In this document: one piece after another, positions 50,044 to 59,241 of the stretch
Position numbering within the stretch: the stretch's first letter is position 1
How the letters are laid out: every line of letters begins with the position of its first letter
Assembly (NCBI RefSeq): GCF_021650935.1
Contig: NZ_CP091244.1
Location: forward strand, 2,232,001 to 2,296,000
DNA: 64,000 nt
Reading direction: 5' to 3'
Source of the DNA: Thiothrix winogradskyi
GTDB taxonomy: Bacteria > Pseudomonadota > Gammaproteobacteria > Thiotrichales > Thiotrichaceae
Position numbers and translations under genes: made by a program
The notes under the pieces: generated by a model
The model's input: only the letters and a program-made list of their open reading frames with translations
The model's database searches: none
Told to the model about the DNA's origin: nothing

Positions 50044-50330
50044 GTTTATCCGTTTTGCAGTGGGGCTTTCTAGGTCTCGCGTTGTTATTGGCTAATTTGC
50101 CGTGGTTAAGTCAGCGTTGTTTTCTCATTTTGCAATGTGAACGCAAGTCAGCTTGGTTACGTTTGTTGGAATGGTTTGTATTGTACTTCGTCGTGGGTGC
50201 TTTGGCATTGTTGCTGGAGCAGCGTGCGATGGGAACCATACACGCTCAGGATTGGGAATTTTACGCCGTTACCTTGTCTTTGTTTTTGGTATTCGCGTTT
50301 CCTGGCTTCATTTATCGCCATGTACGTTAA
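50040..50330 (+). CDS. DUF2818 membrane protein at the nuo operon end
   Basis: A 96-residue protein with three hydrophobic segments and a charged middle (LQCERKSAWLRLLEW). DUF2818 genes are known to follow nuoN in many beta- and gammaproteobacteria; function unknown, perhaps complex I assembly. Start overlaps the nuoN stop (ATGA). Confidence 0.85.
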   Translation: MSLSVLQWGFLGLALLLANLPWLSQRCFLILQCERKSAWLRLLEWFVLYFVVGALALLLEQRAMGTIHAQDWEFYAVTLSLFLVFAFPGFIYRHVR

Positions 50331-50354
50331 TTTCAGGTTTTGTTTCGATAAGGC

Positions 50355-50383
50355 TTGCAAGGGTTAATCCTTTGCTTTATAGT
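50355..50383 (+). promoter_or_regulatory. Candidate promoter of tRNA-fMet
   Basis: TTGCAA (50355-50360) and TATAGT (50378-50383) are 17 bp apart; a CG-rich discriminator follows and the tRNA begins 12 nt after the -10 box. A 7-bp hairpin (50357-50375) overlaps it and may weakly terminate nuo transcripts. Confidence 0.55.
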
Positions 50384-50395
50384 TCGCTCCTCTGA

Positions 50396-50472
50396 TGCGG
50401 GGTGGAGCAGTCTGGCAGCTCGTCGGGCTCATAACCCGAAGGTCGCAGGTTCAAATCCTGCCCCCGCTACCA
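50396..50472 (+). tRNA. metY: Initiator tRNA-fMet (CAT)
   Basis: A 77-nt tRNA with anticodon CAT, the three G-C pairs in the anticodon stem (CGGG/CCCG) that mark initiators, and encoded CCA. Position 1 is T and position 72 is T, so the first acceptor pair is unpaired as required for formylation, though the usual mismatch is C-A. Sits before rimP as in E. coli metY. Confidence 0.95.
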
Positions 50473-50480
50473 ATTATAAG

Positions 50481-50506
50481 AAGGCCCCTATCAGGGCCTT
50501 TTTTAT
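50481..50506 (+). terminator. Intrinsic terminator after tRNA-fMet
   Basis: AAGGCCCC or AAGGCCCT pairs with AGGGCCTT around TATC, followed by TTTTTATT. Confidence 0.85.
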
Positions 50507-50538
50507 TATGTGCTACCCAAGAAGGTACCCAAGACGTA

Positions 50539-51015
50539 ATGCAAGAAAGATTAGATACGCTGATTCATACCACTGTCACCGGCCTCGGTTATGATTTGTG
50601 GGGTTATGAGTACCGTCCACAAACGGAAAGTGCGTTGTTACGTATCTTCATCGACTCTGAGCAAGGTATTACGGTAGATGACTGCGGACGTGTCAGCAAC
50701 CAGTTGAGTGCCGCACTCGATGTGGATGACCTGATTCCCGTTGCCTATATTCTTGAAGTATCTTCGCCCGGAATTGACCGGGTGTTATTCATCCCCGCAC
50801 ACTATGCTCTGTATGTAGGCAAGCACATTAAAGTGCGTACCCGTCTGCCGGTGGAAAAACGCCGCAACTTCGTCGGGAAGTTGAAGGATGCGAACGACAC
50901 CCACATTTCCATGGAAGTGGAAGGCACAGTCTTTGAGATTCCTTACGATGTTATTGATCGTGGGCGAGTTGTTCTGGATATTCGACCTCAGCGCAAGGGC
51001 GGTAAACACGCATGA
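50539..51015 (+). CDS. rimP: Ribosome maturation factor RimP
   Basis: A 158-residue RimP needed for 30S assembly. The motifs GYDLWGYEYRP, LRIFIDSEQGITVDDCGRVS and LEVSSPGIDRVL are typical. The ATG at 50539 begins the family N-terminus; a longer in-frame reading would run into the tRNA. Overlaps nusA by 4 nt. Confidence 0.93.
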   Translation: MQERLDTLIHTTVTGLGYDLWGYEYRPQTESALLRIFIDSEQGITVDDCGRVSNQLSAALDVDDLIPVAYILEVSSPGIDRVLFIPAHYALYVGKHIKVRTRLPVEKRRNFVGKLKDANDTHISMEVEGTVFEIPYDVIDRGRVVLDIRPQRKGGKHA

Positions 51016-52508
51016 ATAAAGAAATTCTCTACGTTGTTGATGCAGTCTCCAATGAAAAAAATGTCAGCAAGGAATTAATTTTCCAGGCAGTAGAAACAGC
51101 GTTGGCAATGGCTACCCGTAAACGTTACGGCATGAACATCGATGCACGTGTCTCGGTAAACCGTCAAACCGGGGATTATGAAACCTTCCGCCGCTGGAAA
51201 GTGGTGGATGATGAAGCCCCCGATTTTGAAAGCCCTGAACGCCAAATTTTGGAAAGCTATGCCAAAGATCGTGGCTTGAGTGTGGCTATCGGCGATTACG
51301 TTGAAGAAGCCATCCCCTCGGTTGAGTTTGGTCGTATTGCGGCACAAACAGCCAAGCAAGTCATTGTTGCCAAGGTGCGTGAGGCTGAGCGTGAGAAAGT
51401 GGTTTCCGCGTATCGGGATAAAGTCGGGCATTTGATCATGGGTGTGGTCAAACGTGCTGACCGTAAAGGTATCGTGCTGGACATGGGGGAAAACGCGGAA
51501 GCCTTTATTCCCCGTGAAGAAATGATTCCCGGTGAAATGCTGCACGTTGGCGCACGGGTTCGAGGTTATCTGAAGGAAATTCATCAGGACATGCGCGGCC
51601 CGCAGATTATTGTCAGCCGTTCGGATGTGAATTTCCTGATTGAGTTGATGAAACTTGAAGTTCCTGAAGTCAGTCAGGAAATGATTGATATAATGGGTGC
51701 TGCCCGTGATGCGGGTTCCCGCGCTAAAGTTGCCGTTCGTGCTAACTTGCCGAACATTGATCCGATTGGGGCTTGCGTGGGGATGCGTGGTTCACGTATT
51801 CAAACCGTCACTAACGAACTCGGTGGTAAAGAGCGCGTGGACATCGTGCTCTGGAACGAAGACATCGCGACCTACGTGATGAACGCGATGGCTCCTGCTG
51901 AAGTACTCTCCATTGTGGTGGATGAGGACAGTAAAAGCATGGACATTGGTGTGGATGGCGAAAAGCTGTCACAAGCCATTGGGCGTGGCGGGCAAAATGT
52001 ACGCCTTGCCAGCGAACTGACTGGCTGGACACTGAATGTCATGAGCGTGGAAGAAGCCGAAGCCAAGACCCAAGCGGAGCAACAATCCATCATCAACCTG
52101 TTCATGGAAAAACTGGATGTTGATGAGGAAGTGGCGGTAATTTTGGTGGAAGAAGGTTTCTCTACACTGGAAGAAGTGGCTTACGTGCCAATTGAAGAAT
52201 TCATGGCCATTGAAAGCTTTGACGAAACGATTATTAATGAATTGCGTGACCGTGCCCAAACAGCGTTGTTATCGCAAGCCATTTCTCAGGATACCCACTT
52301 GCCAGCAGCAGATCTCCTGCACATGGAAGGCATGGATGATACCTTGGCCTTTAAGTTGGCAACCCAGGGCATTTGCACGATGGAAGATCTGGCAGAACAA
52401 TCCGTGGATGAACTCACGGAATTGGCTGGCATTGATGAGGCGCGTGCTGCCAGTTTGATTATGAAAGCCCGTGAGCCTTGGTTTACGGACGATAAAGCAG
52501 AAGCTTAA
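51012..52508 (+). CDS. nusA: Transcription termination/antitermination factor NusA
   Basis: A 498-residue NusA with the N-terminal RNA-polymerase-binding domain (1-125), S1 domain (GVVKRADRKGIVLDMG ~140-200), two KH domains (IDPIGACVGMRGSRIQ, DIGVDGEKLSQAIGRGGQNVRLAS) and two C-terminal acidic repeats. Overlaps rimP. Confidence 0.96.
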   Translation: MNKEILYVVDAVSNEKNVSKELIFQAVETALAMATRKRYGMNIDARVSVNRQTGDYETFRRWKVVDDEAPDFESPERQILESYAKDRGLSVAIGDYVEEAIPSVEFGRIAAQTAKQVIVAKVREAEREKVVSAYRDKVGHLIMGVVKRADRKGIVLDMGENAEAFIPREEMIPGEMLHVGARVRGYLKEIHQDMRGPQIIVSRSDVNFLIELMKLEVPEVSQEMIDIMGAARDAGSRAKVAVRANLPNIDPIGACVGMRGSRIQTVTNELGGKERVDIVLWNEDIATYVMNAMAPAEVLSIVVDEDSKSMDIGVDGEKLSQAIGRGGQNVRLASELTGWTLNVMSVEEAEAKTQAEQQSIINLFMEKLDVDEEVAVILVEEGFSTLEEVAYVPIEEFMAIESFDETIINELRDRAQTALLSQAISQDTHLPAADLLHMEGMDDTLAFKLATQGICTMEDLAEQSVDELTELAGIDEARAASLIMKAREPWFTDDKAEA

Positions 52509-52529
52509 TTCTGCGGGAGGAAGAAATAG

Positions 52530-55500
52530 ATGTCGGACATAGCAGTCAAAAAACTTGCCGAGATAGTCAATGCTCCCGTTGAAGTTCTGCTCAAGCAGTT
52601 ACAGGACGCAGGTATTCATGTGAATGGCCCTGATGCTTGGATTACTGATGCACAGAAACTGAAATTGTTGGCACATATCCGTCAAGGCACCGCCCCAGTC
52701 AGTAGTGGTGGCAACAAAATTACCATTAAACGGCGCTCAACCAGTGAAATGAGCGTGGGTGCAGGTGGTGCGCGTAATAAAACGGTGAACGTTGAAGTTA
52801 GGCATAAGAAAACCTTTGCTCCCGGTTCCGTTGCCAAGCCGACCGAGCAGCAGCACGGTGCGGTTGAAGTGCCGCCCAGTAATGGCGCACCTGCTACTGG
52901 CGGAGCGCGTTTGAGCCGAACCGAAGAATTGGCGCGTCAGTTATCGGCTGAGCGTCAGGCTCGTGAGTCTGCCGTGCACAAATCCGGGCAGGAGCGTCGC
53001 CAAATGGACAGCAAGCGCATGGAGCAACGTCAGGCAGCGCCAACACCATCATCAGCGCCAACACCATCATCAGCGCCAGTACCCCCTGCGTCAGCAGCAC
53101 CAACACCATCAGCGCCAGTACCCCCAGCGTCAGCAGCACCAACGCCGCCAGCACCAGTCCCTACAACAATGGTCGGTGACACGGTTGTTACGCCAGTGAA
53201 ACCCGTCACGCCACCTGCTCCAGTTGTTAAGGCTGAGGTGCTTACCCCAAAACCTGAGGTGGTCACTCCAAAACCTGAGGCTATTGTACCTGTTGTCAAG
53301 CCGGTAGCGGCATCCCCCGTTAAAGTAGCTGCACCACCTGCAATACCGGTCGCTGCCAACCCTTCCGGTGCTGAATTAACGGAAAATTTAAGTGCGCGTG
53401 AGCAACGTGACGTTGTTGCTGCTGCTGCACGTGAAGAAGCAGCAACAGCGCTGAAGCGCCGCCCTTCAAAGTTGAAGCCTAAGCCAACGCTTGCGCCGCG
53501 AGAAGTGGCTGATGTTAGCGAGCCTGAAGCAGAAAAACCGATTGTTGCCGATGTCGTTGTTGAGAAATACACAGAGACGGTAACGCCTGATGATAAGCGT
53601 ATTGACAAAAAACCCTCCAAAACTAAAGTGGCAGGGCGTGGCGGACGTGAAGAGTTGCATGTTCCCGCAGCAGGTGGCGGTCGTCCCGGTAAAAAGAAAG
53701 GCGGCGGCGGGCGGCGTGATGCTTTCAAGCCTGATCCACGGCAGCAGCAAAGTAACGCCAAACACGGTTTTGAAAAACCAACCGCGCCGGTTGTCAAGGA
53801 AATCGAGATTCCAACGACTATCGTTGTATCTGACTTGGCGCAAAAGTTAGCTATTCGTGCCACCGACATCATCAAGGCGATGATGAAAATGGGCATGATG
53901 ATGACCATCAACCAGGCCATCGACCAAGATACCGCGATTCTGGTGACAGAAGAGTTAGGCCACAAAGCCAAGCCGATGCAGGAAATGGATGATGCGGCAT
54001 TGTTGGCGGCGATGATCGGGCAGGATGCCACCGAATACAAAGCAGAGCCGCGCCCACCTGTCGTTACCATCATGGGTCACGTTGACCATGGTAAGACATC
54101 CTTGCTCGACTATATCCGTAAAACACGGGTAGCAGCCGGTGAAGCGGGGGGGATTACCCAGCATATTGGCGCTTACCACGTCGACACGGATCATGGCACG
54201 GTCACTTTCCTTGATACACCGGGGCATCAGGCGTTTACCCAAATGCGTGAACGTGGTGCAAAAGTCACCGATATTATTATCCTGATCGTTGCCGCCGATG
54301 ACGGTGTAATGCCACAGACCAAAGAAGCCATCAAGCACGCGAAAGCGGCAGGTGTGCCAATGGTGGTGGCGATTAACAAAATCGACAAACAAGGTGCAGA
54401 CATTGACCGGGTACTGAGCGAGCTTTCCCAGCATGAGGTGAATACCGAAGCGTGGGGTGGTGATGTACCGGTTGTGCAAATTTCTGCAAAAACCGGGCAG
54501 GGCATTGACGCTTTGTTGGAAACCTTGTTGTTAGTTGCCGAAGTGCAGGAATTGACTGCGCCTGTGGATGCGCCTGCTACCGGTCACGTGATCGAAGCCA
54601 GTATCGAGAAAGGTCGCGGTGCGGTTGCTACCGTTTTAGTGCGTAGTGGTACTTTGCGTCGCGGTGATTTGCTGCTGTGCGGTTCCGAATACGGCAAAGT
54701 TCGGGCGATGTTCGACGAAAACGGTCGTCCGGTGAAAGAGGCTGGACCATCCATTCCGGTTGCGGTACTTGGTCTTTCCGCTGCACCTGAAGCGGGCGAT
54801 GAAGTCGTGGTGCTGAACGATGAGCGCAAGGCGCGTGAAATTGCGGAATTGCGCCGTGAAAAACAACGTGATACCCGTTTTGCTGCCCAGCATGTGAGCA
54901 AGTCAGAAGACTTCTTCACGCAAGTGAAGGCGAGTGAACGTGCGCAGGTTAACGTGTTGATCAAAGCGGATGTACAGGGCAGTGTGGAAGCATTGCGTAA
55001 TGAATTGCTCAATCTTTCAACCGATGAGGTCGAAGTACGGGTGGTGGCTGCTGGCGTGGGTGGCATTAGTGCCAGCGACGTTGATTTGGCGATGGCATCC
55101 AAAGCGACCATGATTGCGTTCAATGTGCGTACCGATGCTACCGCGCGTAAAACCGCTGCGGACAACGGTGTTACGATTCGTTATTACAGCATCATTTACG
55201 AAGTCATCGACGACATTAAGTCGGTCATGAGTGGTCTGTTGTCGCCGGAAGTGCGTGAAGTCTTTGTCGGTTTGGCAGAAGTGCGCGATGTCTTCCGTTC
55301 TTCGGCATTGGGTCAGGTTGCCGGTTGCTTGGTGGTCGATGGTGCCATGCGCCGTAGCCTGCCGATTCGCGTGTTGCGTGATAATGTGGTGATTTTCAAC
55401 GGCGAGTTGGAATCCTTACGCCGCCACCGTGATGACGTGAAAGAAGTCCACATGGGGACAGAGTGCGGTATCGCGGTCAAAGACTACAACGATGTGCGCA

Positions 55501-55553
55501 AAGGCGATAACATCGAATGTTACGAACGTGTCGAAGTGGCGCGGAAGATTTAA
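52530..55553 (+). CDS. infB: Translation initiation factor IF-2
   Basis: A 1007-residue IF-2, longer than the 890-residue E. coli protein because of an expanded Pro/Ala/Ser linker. Order: N-terminal IF2-N domain (1-50), linker with TPSSAP/PVPPASAAP repeats (~170-210), second IF2-N (~430-480), G domain with GHVDHGKT at 516-523, DTPGH and NKID, then domains II-IV. GGGAGGAAG precedes the ATG. Confidence 0.96.
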   Translation: MSDIAVKKLAEIVNAPVEVLLKQLQDAGIHVNGPDAWITDAQKLKLLAHIRQGTAPVSSGGNKITIKRRSTSEMSVGAGGARNKTVNVEVRHKKTFAPGSVAKPTEQQHGAVEVPPSNGAPATGGARLSRTEELARQLSAERQARESAVHKSGQERRQMDSKRMEQRQAAPTPSSAPTPSSAPVPPASAAPTPSAPVPPASAAPTPPAPVPTTMVGDTVVTPVKPVTPPAPVVKAEVLTPKPEVVTPKPEAIVPVVKPVAASPVKVAAPPAIPVAANPSGAELTENLSAREQRDVVAAAAREEAATALKRRPSKLKPKPTLAPREVADVSEPEAEKPIVADVVVEKYTETVTPDDKRIDKKPSKTKVAGRGGREELHVPAAGGGRPGKKKGGGGRRDAFKPDPRQQQSNAKHGFEKPTAPVVKEIEIPTTIVVSDLAQKLAIRATDIIKAMMKMGMMMTINQAIDQDTAILVTEELGHKAKPMQEMDDAALLAAMIGQDATEYKAEPRPPVVTIMGHVDHGKTSLLDYIRKTRVAAGEAGGITQHIGAYHVDTDHGTVTFLDTPGHQAFTQMRERGAKVTDIIILIVAADDGVMPQTKEAIKHAKAAGVPMVVAINKIDKQGADIDRVLSELSQHEVNTEAWGGDVPVVQISAKTGQGIDALLETLLLVAEVQELTAPVDAPATGHVIEASIEKGRGAVATVLVRSGTLRRGDLLLCGSEYGKVRAMFDENGRPVKEAGPSIPVAVLGLSAAPEAGDEVVVLNDERKAREIAELRREKQRDTRFAAQHVSKSEDFFTQVKASERAQVNVLIKADVQGSVEALRNELLNLSTDEVEVRVVAAGVGGISASDVDLAMASKATMIAFNVRTDATARKTAADNGVTIRYYSIIYEVIDDIKSVMSGLLSPEVREVFVGLAEVRDVFRSSALGQVAGCLVVDGAMRRSLPIRVLRDNVVIFNGELESLRRHRDDVKEVHMGTECGIAVKDYNDVRKGDNIECYERVEVARKI
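53040..53160 (+). repeat. Tandem Pro/Ala/Ser codon repeats in infB
   Basis: Units such as CAACACCATCATCAGCGC and CAGCGCCAGTACCCCCAGCG recur several times, encoding the flexible linker. They could vary in number between strains. Confidence 0.7.
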
Positions 55554-55556
55554 GCT

Positions 55557-55973
55557 ATGCCCAGTCATCATTCACGCCCTCAAGGTTTTGCCCGTGCTGA
55601 TCGGGTCGGCGAACAAATCCGCCGCGATTTGGCTATCCTGATTCGCGATCGGGTGAAAGATCCGCGCGTTGGGATGATAACGTTGCTGGATGTGGAGGTT
55701 TCCAAAGATTTCGCCCACGCTAAAATCTGGTTCGATGCTTTGCAAGCCGACCAGGGTTTAGAGGCGCAGGAAGCCCTGAACCATGCCGCCGGTTTCTTGC
55801 GGCGTGAATTGGGGCATTTGCTGAAATTGAGGATGACCCCGGCATTGCACTTCTTTTACGACGATACCCAAACCAAGGGTAATGCCTTGTCGGCGCTGAT
55901 TGCTAAAGCCGTTGCTTCTGACCGTCATGATGATGACGCGGCTGATGCGAATAATGGCACGGCTACCCCTTGA
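55557..55973 (+). CDS. rbfA: Ribosome-binding factor A
   Basis: A 138-residue KH-fold 30S maturation factor (RVGEQIRRDLAILIRDRVKDPRVGMITLLDVEVSKD split across helices; LGHLLKLRMTPALHFFYDDT). The tail is Asp/Ala rich. Starts 3 nt after infB and its stop overlaps the truB start. Confidence 0.94.
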   Translation: MPSHHSRPQGFARADRVGEQIRRDLAILIRDRVKDPRVGMITLLDVEVSKDFAHAKIWFDALQADQGLEAQEALNHAAGFLRRELGHLLKLRMTPALHFFYDDTQTKGNALSALIAKAVASDRHDDDAADANNGTATP

Positions 55974-56893
55974 GTAAGCGGCGTTTTCGCAAACTGAATG
56001 GCATTTTATTGCTGGATAAGGGCTTAGGCGTATCCAGCAATAAAGCGTTACAAGATGCACGTTTCCTGTTTCAGGCGGAAAAAGCTGGGCATACCGGCAG
56101 TCTCGATCCGCTGGCTTCCGGTATGTTACCGGTGTGTTTTGGTGAAGCCACCAAAGTGTCTGCTTTTCTGCTCGATTCTGATAAGCGTTATCTCACCACA
56201 GCAACCTTGGGGTATGTGAGTACCACGGGTGATGCGGAAGGTGAAAAGCTCAATCCGCGCCCCATTCCTGAGATTACCGATGCGTTGCTGGAAACGGTGC
56301 TGGCGCAATTCCGTGGTGAGATTAGCCAAATTCCACCGATGTATTCCGCGCTGAAAAAAGACGGGCAACCGCTTTATAAGCTGGCGCGTCAAGGTGTGGA
56401 AGTGGAACGTGCCGCACGTGCCGTGACGATTCATGCCTTGCAAGTGCTGTCACGTACCCCCGATTCGCTGACGTTGGATGTGACGTGCAGCAAAGGCACG
56501 TATATCCGCACACTGGTGGAAGACATCGGTGAAAAGCTGGGGTGTGGGGCGTATGTTTCGATGTTGCGGCGTGAAGCGGTTGAGCCGTTTGGGGCATTGC
56601 GCATGTACACGTTGGAAGAATTACGGGCATTGGCGGAACCTGACCCTGAGGCTTTGGATGCGTTGCTGTTGCCGTTGGATGCTGCCTTGCCGCACATACC
56701 CGCTCTTACCTTGGCTGAAGCCGTGATTGTGCGCTTACGTCAGGGACAAAAGGTGCGTACCGACGATGCTGATGCCGAACTGCTGCGTTTGTACAGCGAA
56801 TCCGGCGAATTCATCGGCTTGGGTGAAGCCAGCAATGGGGTGATTATTCCCCGGCGTTTATTGGCGTACACGCCTGCCTCACCTGTTGCTTAA
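55970..56893 (+). CDS. truB: tRNA pseudouridine(55) synthase TruB
   Basis: A 307-residue enzyme making pseudouridine 55. Catalytic D46 in HTGSLDPLASGMLP; GEISQIPPMYSALKKDGQPLYKLAR split motif; CSKGTYIRTLVEDIG. The start is TTG overlapping the rbfA stop (TTGA). C-terminal PUA-like domain present. Confidence 0.95.
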   Translation: MSKRRFRKLNGILLLDKGLGVSSNKALQDARFLFQAEKAGHTGSLDPLASGMLPVCFGEATKVSAFLLDSDKRYLTTATLGYVSTTGDAEGEKLNPRPIPEITDALLETVLAQFRGEISQIPPMYSALKKDGQPLYKLARQGVEVERAARAVTIHALQVLSRTPDSLTLDVTCSKGTYIRTLVEDIGEKLGCGAYVSMLRREAVEPFGALRMYTLEELRALAEPDPEALDALLLPLDAALPHIPALTLAEAVIVRLRQGQKVRTDDADAELLRLYSESGEFIGLGEASNGVIIPRRLLAYTPASPVA

Positions 56894-56907
56894 GGTTGTC
56901 ACGCTCA

Positions 56908-58944
56908 TCACTTTTTGCGAATATTGACGATGGTTTTGCAATGCGGGAAGCCACTGCATCCCCAAAATATTCCGTATTTACCTTCACGTTTGACCATGTG
57001 CTTGCCACAAGCAGGGCAGATCTGGCTTGCGCTAACGGTTTCCTGTGCAGGCGTAGCTTGAGGCGATGGCGTTTCCGGTGAGGTTTCCGGTAATGTGCCC
57101 ACGCTGGCTTTGGCACGTGCCAGCACTTTGTGCAGCCAGTTTTGCTGCTTTTCCATGAATTGTTCCAGCAACATCTCGCCGCTGGCGACGGCTTCGAGCG
57201 CTTGTTCCCAGGCGGCAGTCAGGGCGGGGTCTTTCACCGCATTGGGTAACATGCCGATCAGGGAAATGCCTTTGGGCGTGGCGCGTAGGTTTTTCTTTTT
57301 GCCTTCGCGCTCCAGCAATTTGCGTTGTAACAGCGTTTCGATAATCCCAGCACGAGTGGCTTCGGTGCCAATTCCGGCGTTTTCTTTGAGAATCGCTTTG
57401 AGTTTGGGGTTCTCAACGTGTTTGGCAATGCCTTTCATGGCTTGAATAAGTGTGCCTTCGGTGTAGGGCGCGGGCGGTTTGGTTTGGCGTTTGAGGCATT
57501 CGGTGTCTTGAATCAACACCGTATCCCCCACGTTCAATTGGGGTAAGGCTTGCGTGTCGGCATTAGCGGTTACGTTGCTGGTGTCACCGGGTTCTTGGTA
57601 GGCAATTTTCCAGCCTGCTACACGGTCAACCCGCCCCGATGCGCGGAATTTATAGCCTAAGCATTCCAGTTCGATCACGCTTTGGTCGTATTCGTAAGCA
57701 GGGAAAAATTGCGCCAAATAACGTTTGCGAATCAAGTCGTAGATAAAGAATTCAGTTTCTGACAGGCGTTCAATGCTGCCTTTGGCGGCGGTGGGAATGA
57801 TGCCGTGGTGTGCGGTAATTTTGCTGTCATCCCACGCTTTGCTTTTGCGGTCAGGGTTGGCTTGCGCGACTAATTCGGAAAAATTGCGGTCTGTTTGGGT
57901 CAGTGCTTGGAAGACTGCTACGGCATCCGCGTGTTGGGACACGGGTAAATAGCCGCAATCGGTACGTGGGTAGGTGGTGAGTTTGTGGGTTTCGTATAAG
58001 GCTTGTGCCACATCCAGCACTTGTTTGGCGCTCATGCCCCAGCGTCGTGACGCTTCCACTTGTAAGCCGGAAAGCTCGTAGGGCAACGGTGCATTCTGGC
58101 GTTTGCGTTCAGTGTCGCAGCACAGCACCTTGGCATCCTGCCCCTTACAGCTTGTTGCCACCTGTTCGGCTAACTGGCTGTCTAGGCAGCGTCCTTCCTC
58201 GTCAATGCTTTGCTGCCCTTTTTGCGGAAGCCAGTTGGCTTTGAAGGTTTGTTCAGCAGCATCGGGCAGGCACGCGGCAGTCACATCCCAGTAATCCAGT
58301 GGCACGAAATGTTTAATCTGGGCATCGCGATCCACCACCAACCGTAGCGTGGGGGTTTGCACACGCCCGACACTCAACGCCCCGCTTTTTCCAGTCAGTT
58401 GCCCGTTGTATTGCGCGGCTAAGGTATAGGCACGGCTCAAATTCATGCCCACTAGCCAGTCTGCCCGGCTGCGTGCCAAGCCTGCTTGATACAGGGATGC
58501 AGTTGCCTCGCCGGGTTTGAGTTGCGCTAAGGCTTTGCGAATGCTGGCATCATCCAGAGCGGATAACCACAGGCGCGAAATTTGACCGTAATAACGGCAC
58601 ATTTCGAGCACTTCACGCGCAATCATTTCCCCTTCGCGATCCGCATCCGTGGCAATGACGACGTGTTGGGTTTTGGTGAGCAGGGTCTTGATGACTTTGA
58701 ACTGTTTTGCACCGGATTTTTTTACATCCAGTTTCCACTGTTGCGGCAAAATGGGCAGGGAGGCAAAATTCCAGCGCTTGTATTGCTCACCATAAGCATC
58801 CGGTTCTGCTTGTTCCAATAAATGACCAAAGCACCAAGTGACGATAATCCCCTGACCTTGTAAAAAGCCATCACCACGCCCACTTGCACCCAACACGCGG
58901 GCAATATCCCGCGCTTGGCTAGGTTTTTCACACAAGTACAGCAT
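56908..58944 (-). CDS. topB: DNA topoisomerase III
   Basis: A 678-residue type IA topoisomerase. Toprim acidic motif ATDADREGE (98-106), catalytic Y325 in TTYPRTDC, IPTAAKG and EGTLIQAMK. The C-terminus carries a zinc ribbon (CPACGKHM...GCSGFPHC). Decatenates DNA and acts with RecQ in relatives. Converges with truB (14 bp between). Confidence 0.93.
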   Translation of the reverse strand: MLYLCEKPSQARDIARVLGASGRGDGFLQGQGIIVTWCFGHLLEQAEPDAYGEQYKRWNFASLPILPQQWKLDVKKSGAKQFKVIKTLLTKTQHVVIATDADREGEMIAREVLEMCRYYGQISRLWLSALDDASIRKALAQLKPGEATASLYQAGLARSRADWLVGMNLSRAYTLAAQYNGQLTGKSGALSVGRVQTPTLRLVVDRDAQIKHFVPLDYWDVTAACLPDAAEQTFKANWLPQKGQQSIDEEGRCLDSQLAEQVATSCKGQDAKVLCCDTERKRQNAPLPYELSGLQVEASRRWGMSAKQVLDVAQALYETHKLTTYPRTDCGYLPVSQHADAVAVFQALTQTDRNFSELVAQANPDRKSKAWDDSKITAHHGIIPTAAKGSIERLSETEFFIYDLIRKRYLAQFFPAYEYDQSVIELECLGYKFRASGRVDRVAGWKIAYQEPGDTSNVTANADTQALPQLNVGDTVLIQDTECLKRQTKPPAPYTEGTLIQAMKGIAKHVENPKLKAILKENAGIGTEATRAGIIETLLQRKLLEREGKKKNLRATPKGISLIGMLPNAVKDPALTAAWEQALEAVASGEMLLEQFMEKQQNWLHKVLARAKASVGTLPETSPETPSPQATPAQETVSASQICPACGKHMVKREGKYGIFWGCSGFPHCKTIVNIRKK

Positions 58945-59241
58945 GGTTATTAATAGTTAAGTGGTTCATCGCCTGCATCATAGGCATTTCCGGGGACTGC
59001 GGCAAACGTGTTGTTAAATTATTGTTAAATGAATTTTCTGTGAAGACTTTTATTTTGTGGTTATGCCTGTTATCCTGTCAGCACATCCCGCTGATCCGGC
59101 TACGTCCATTAATCCGTATAGTTTCCGACGATTTTTGGATTAAATGCATCCAATAATATCAAAAGCTGAATTCAGCTAAGCGCAATCATGAATAAGTCGC
59201 AATATAGCGTCCCTGTTTAAATATGTCAGTTGAGGCAATGA
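58945..59241. promoter_or_regulatory. Divergent region with repeat and palindrome
   Basis: Between topB and the gene at 59242. TTGTTAAAT occurs twice 11 bp apart (59011-59019, 59022-59030), and the perfect 14-bp palindrome AGCTGAATTCAGCT lies at 59164-59177. Both could be regulator sites. No gene is seen. Confidence 0.45.

Noticed and set aside
35296..50472. tRNA genes as prophage or island attachment sites
   Set aside because: No integrase and no repeated tRNA 3' end is visible; the segment between the tRNAs is the nuo operon.
53030..54073. Long minus-strand frame across infB
   Set aside because: Antisense of the repetitive infB linker; low-complexity Ala/Ser/Thr/Gly translation, not a gene.
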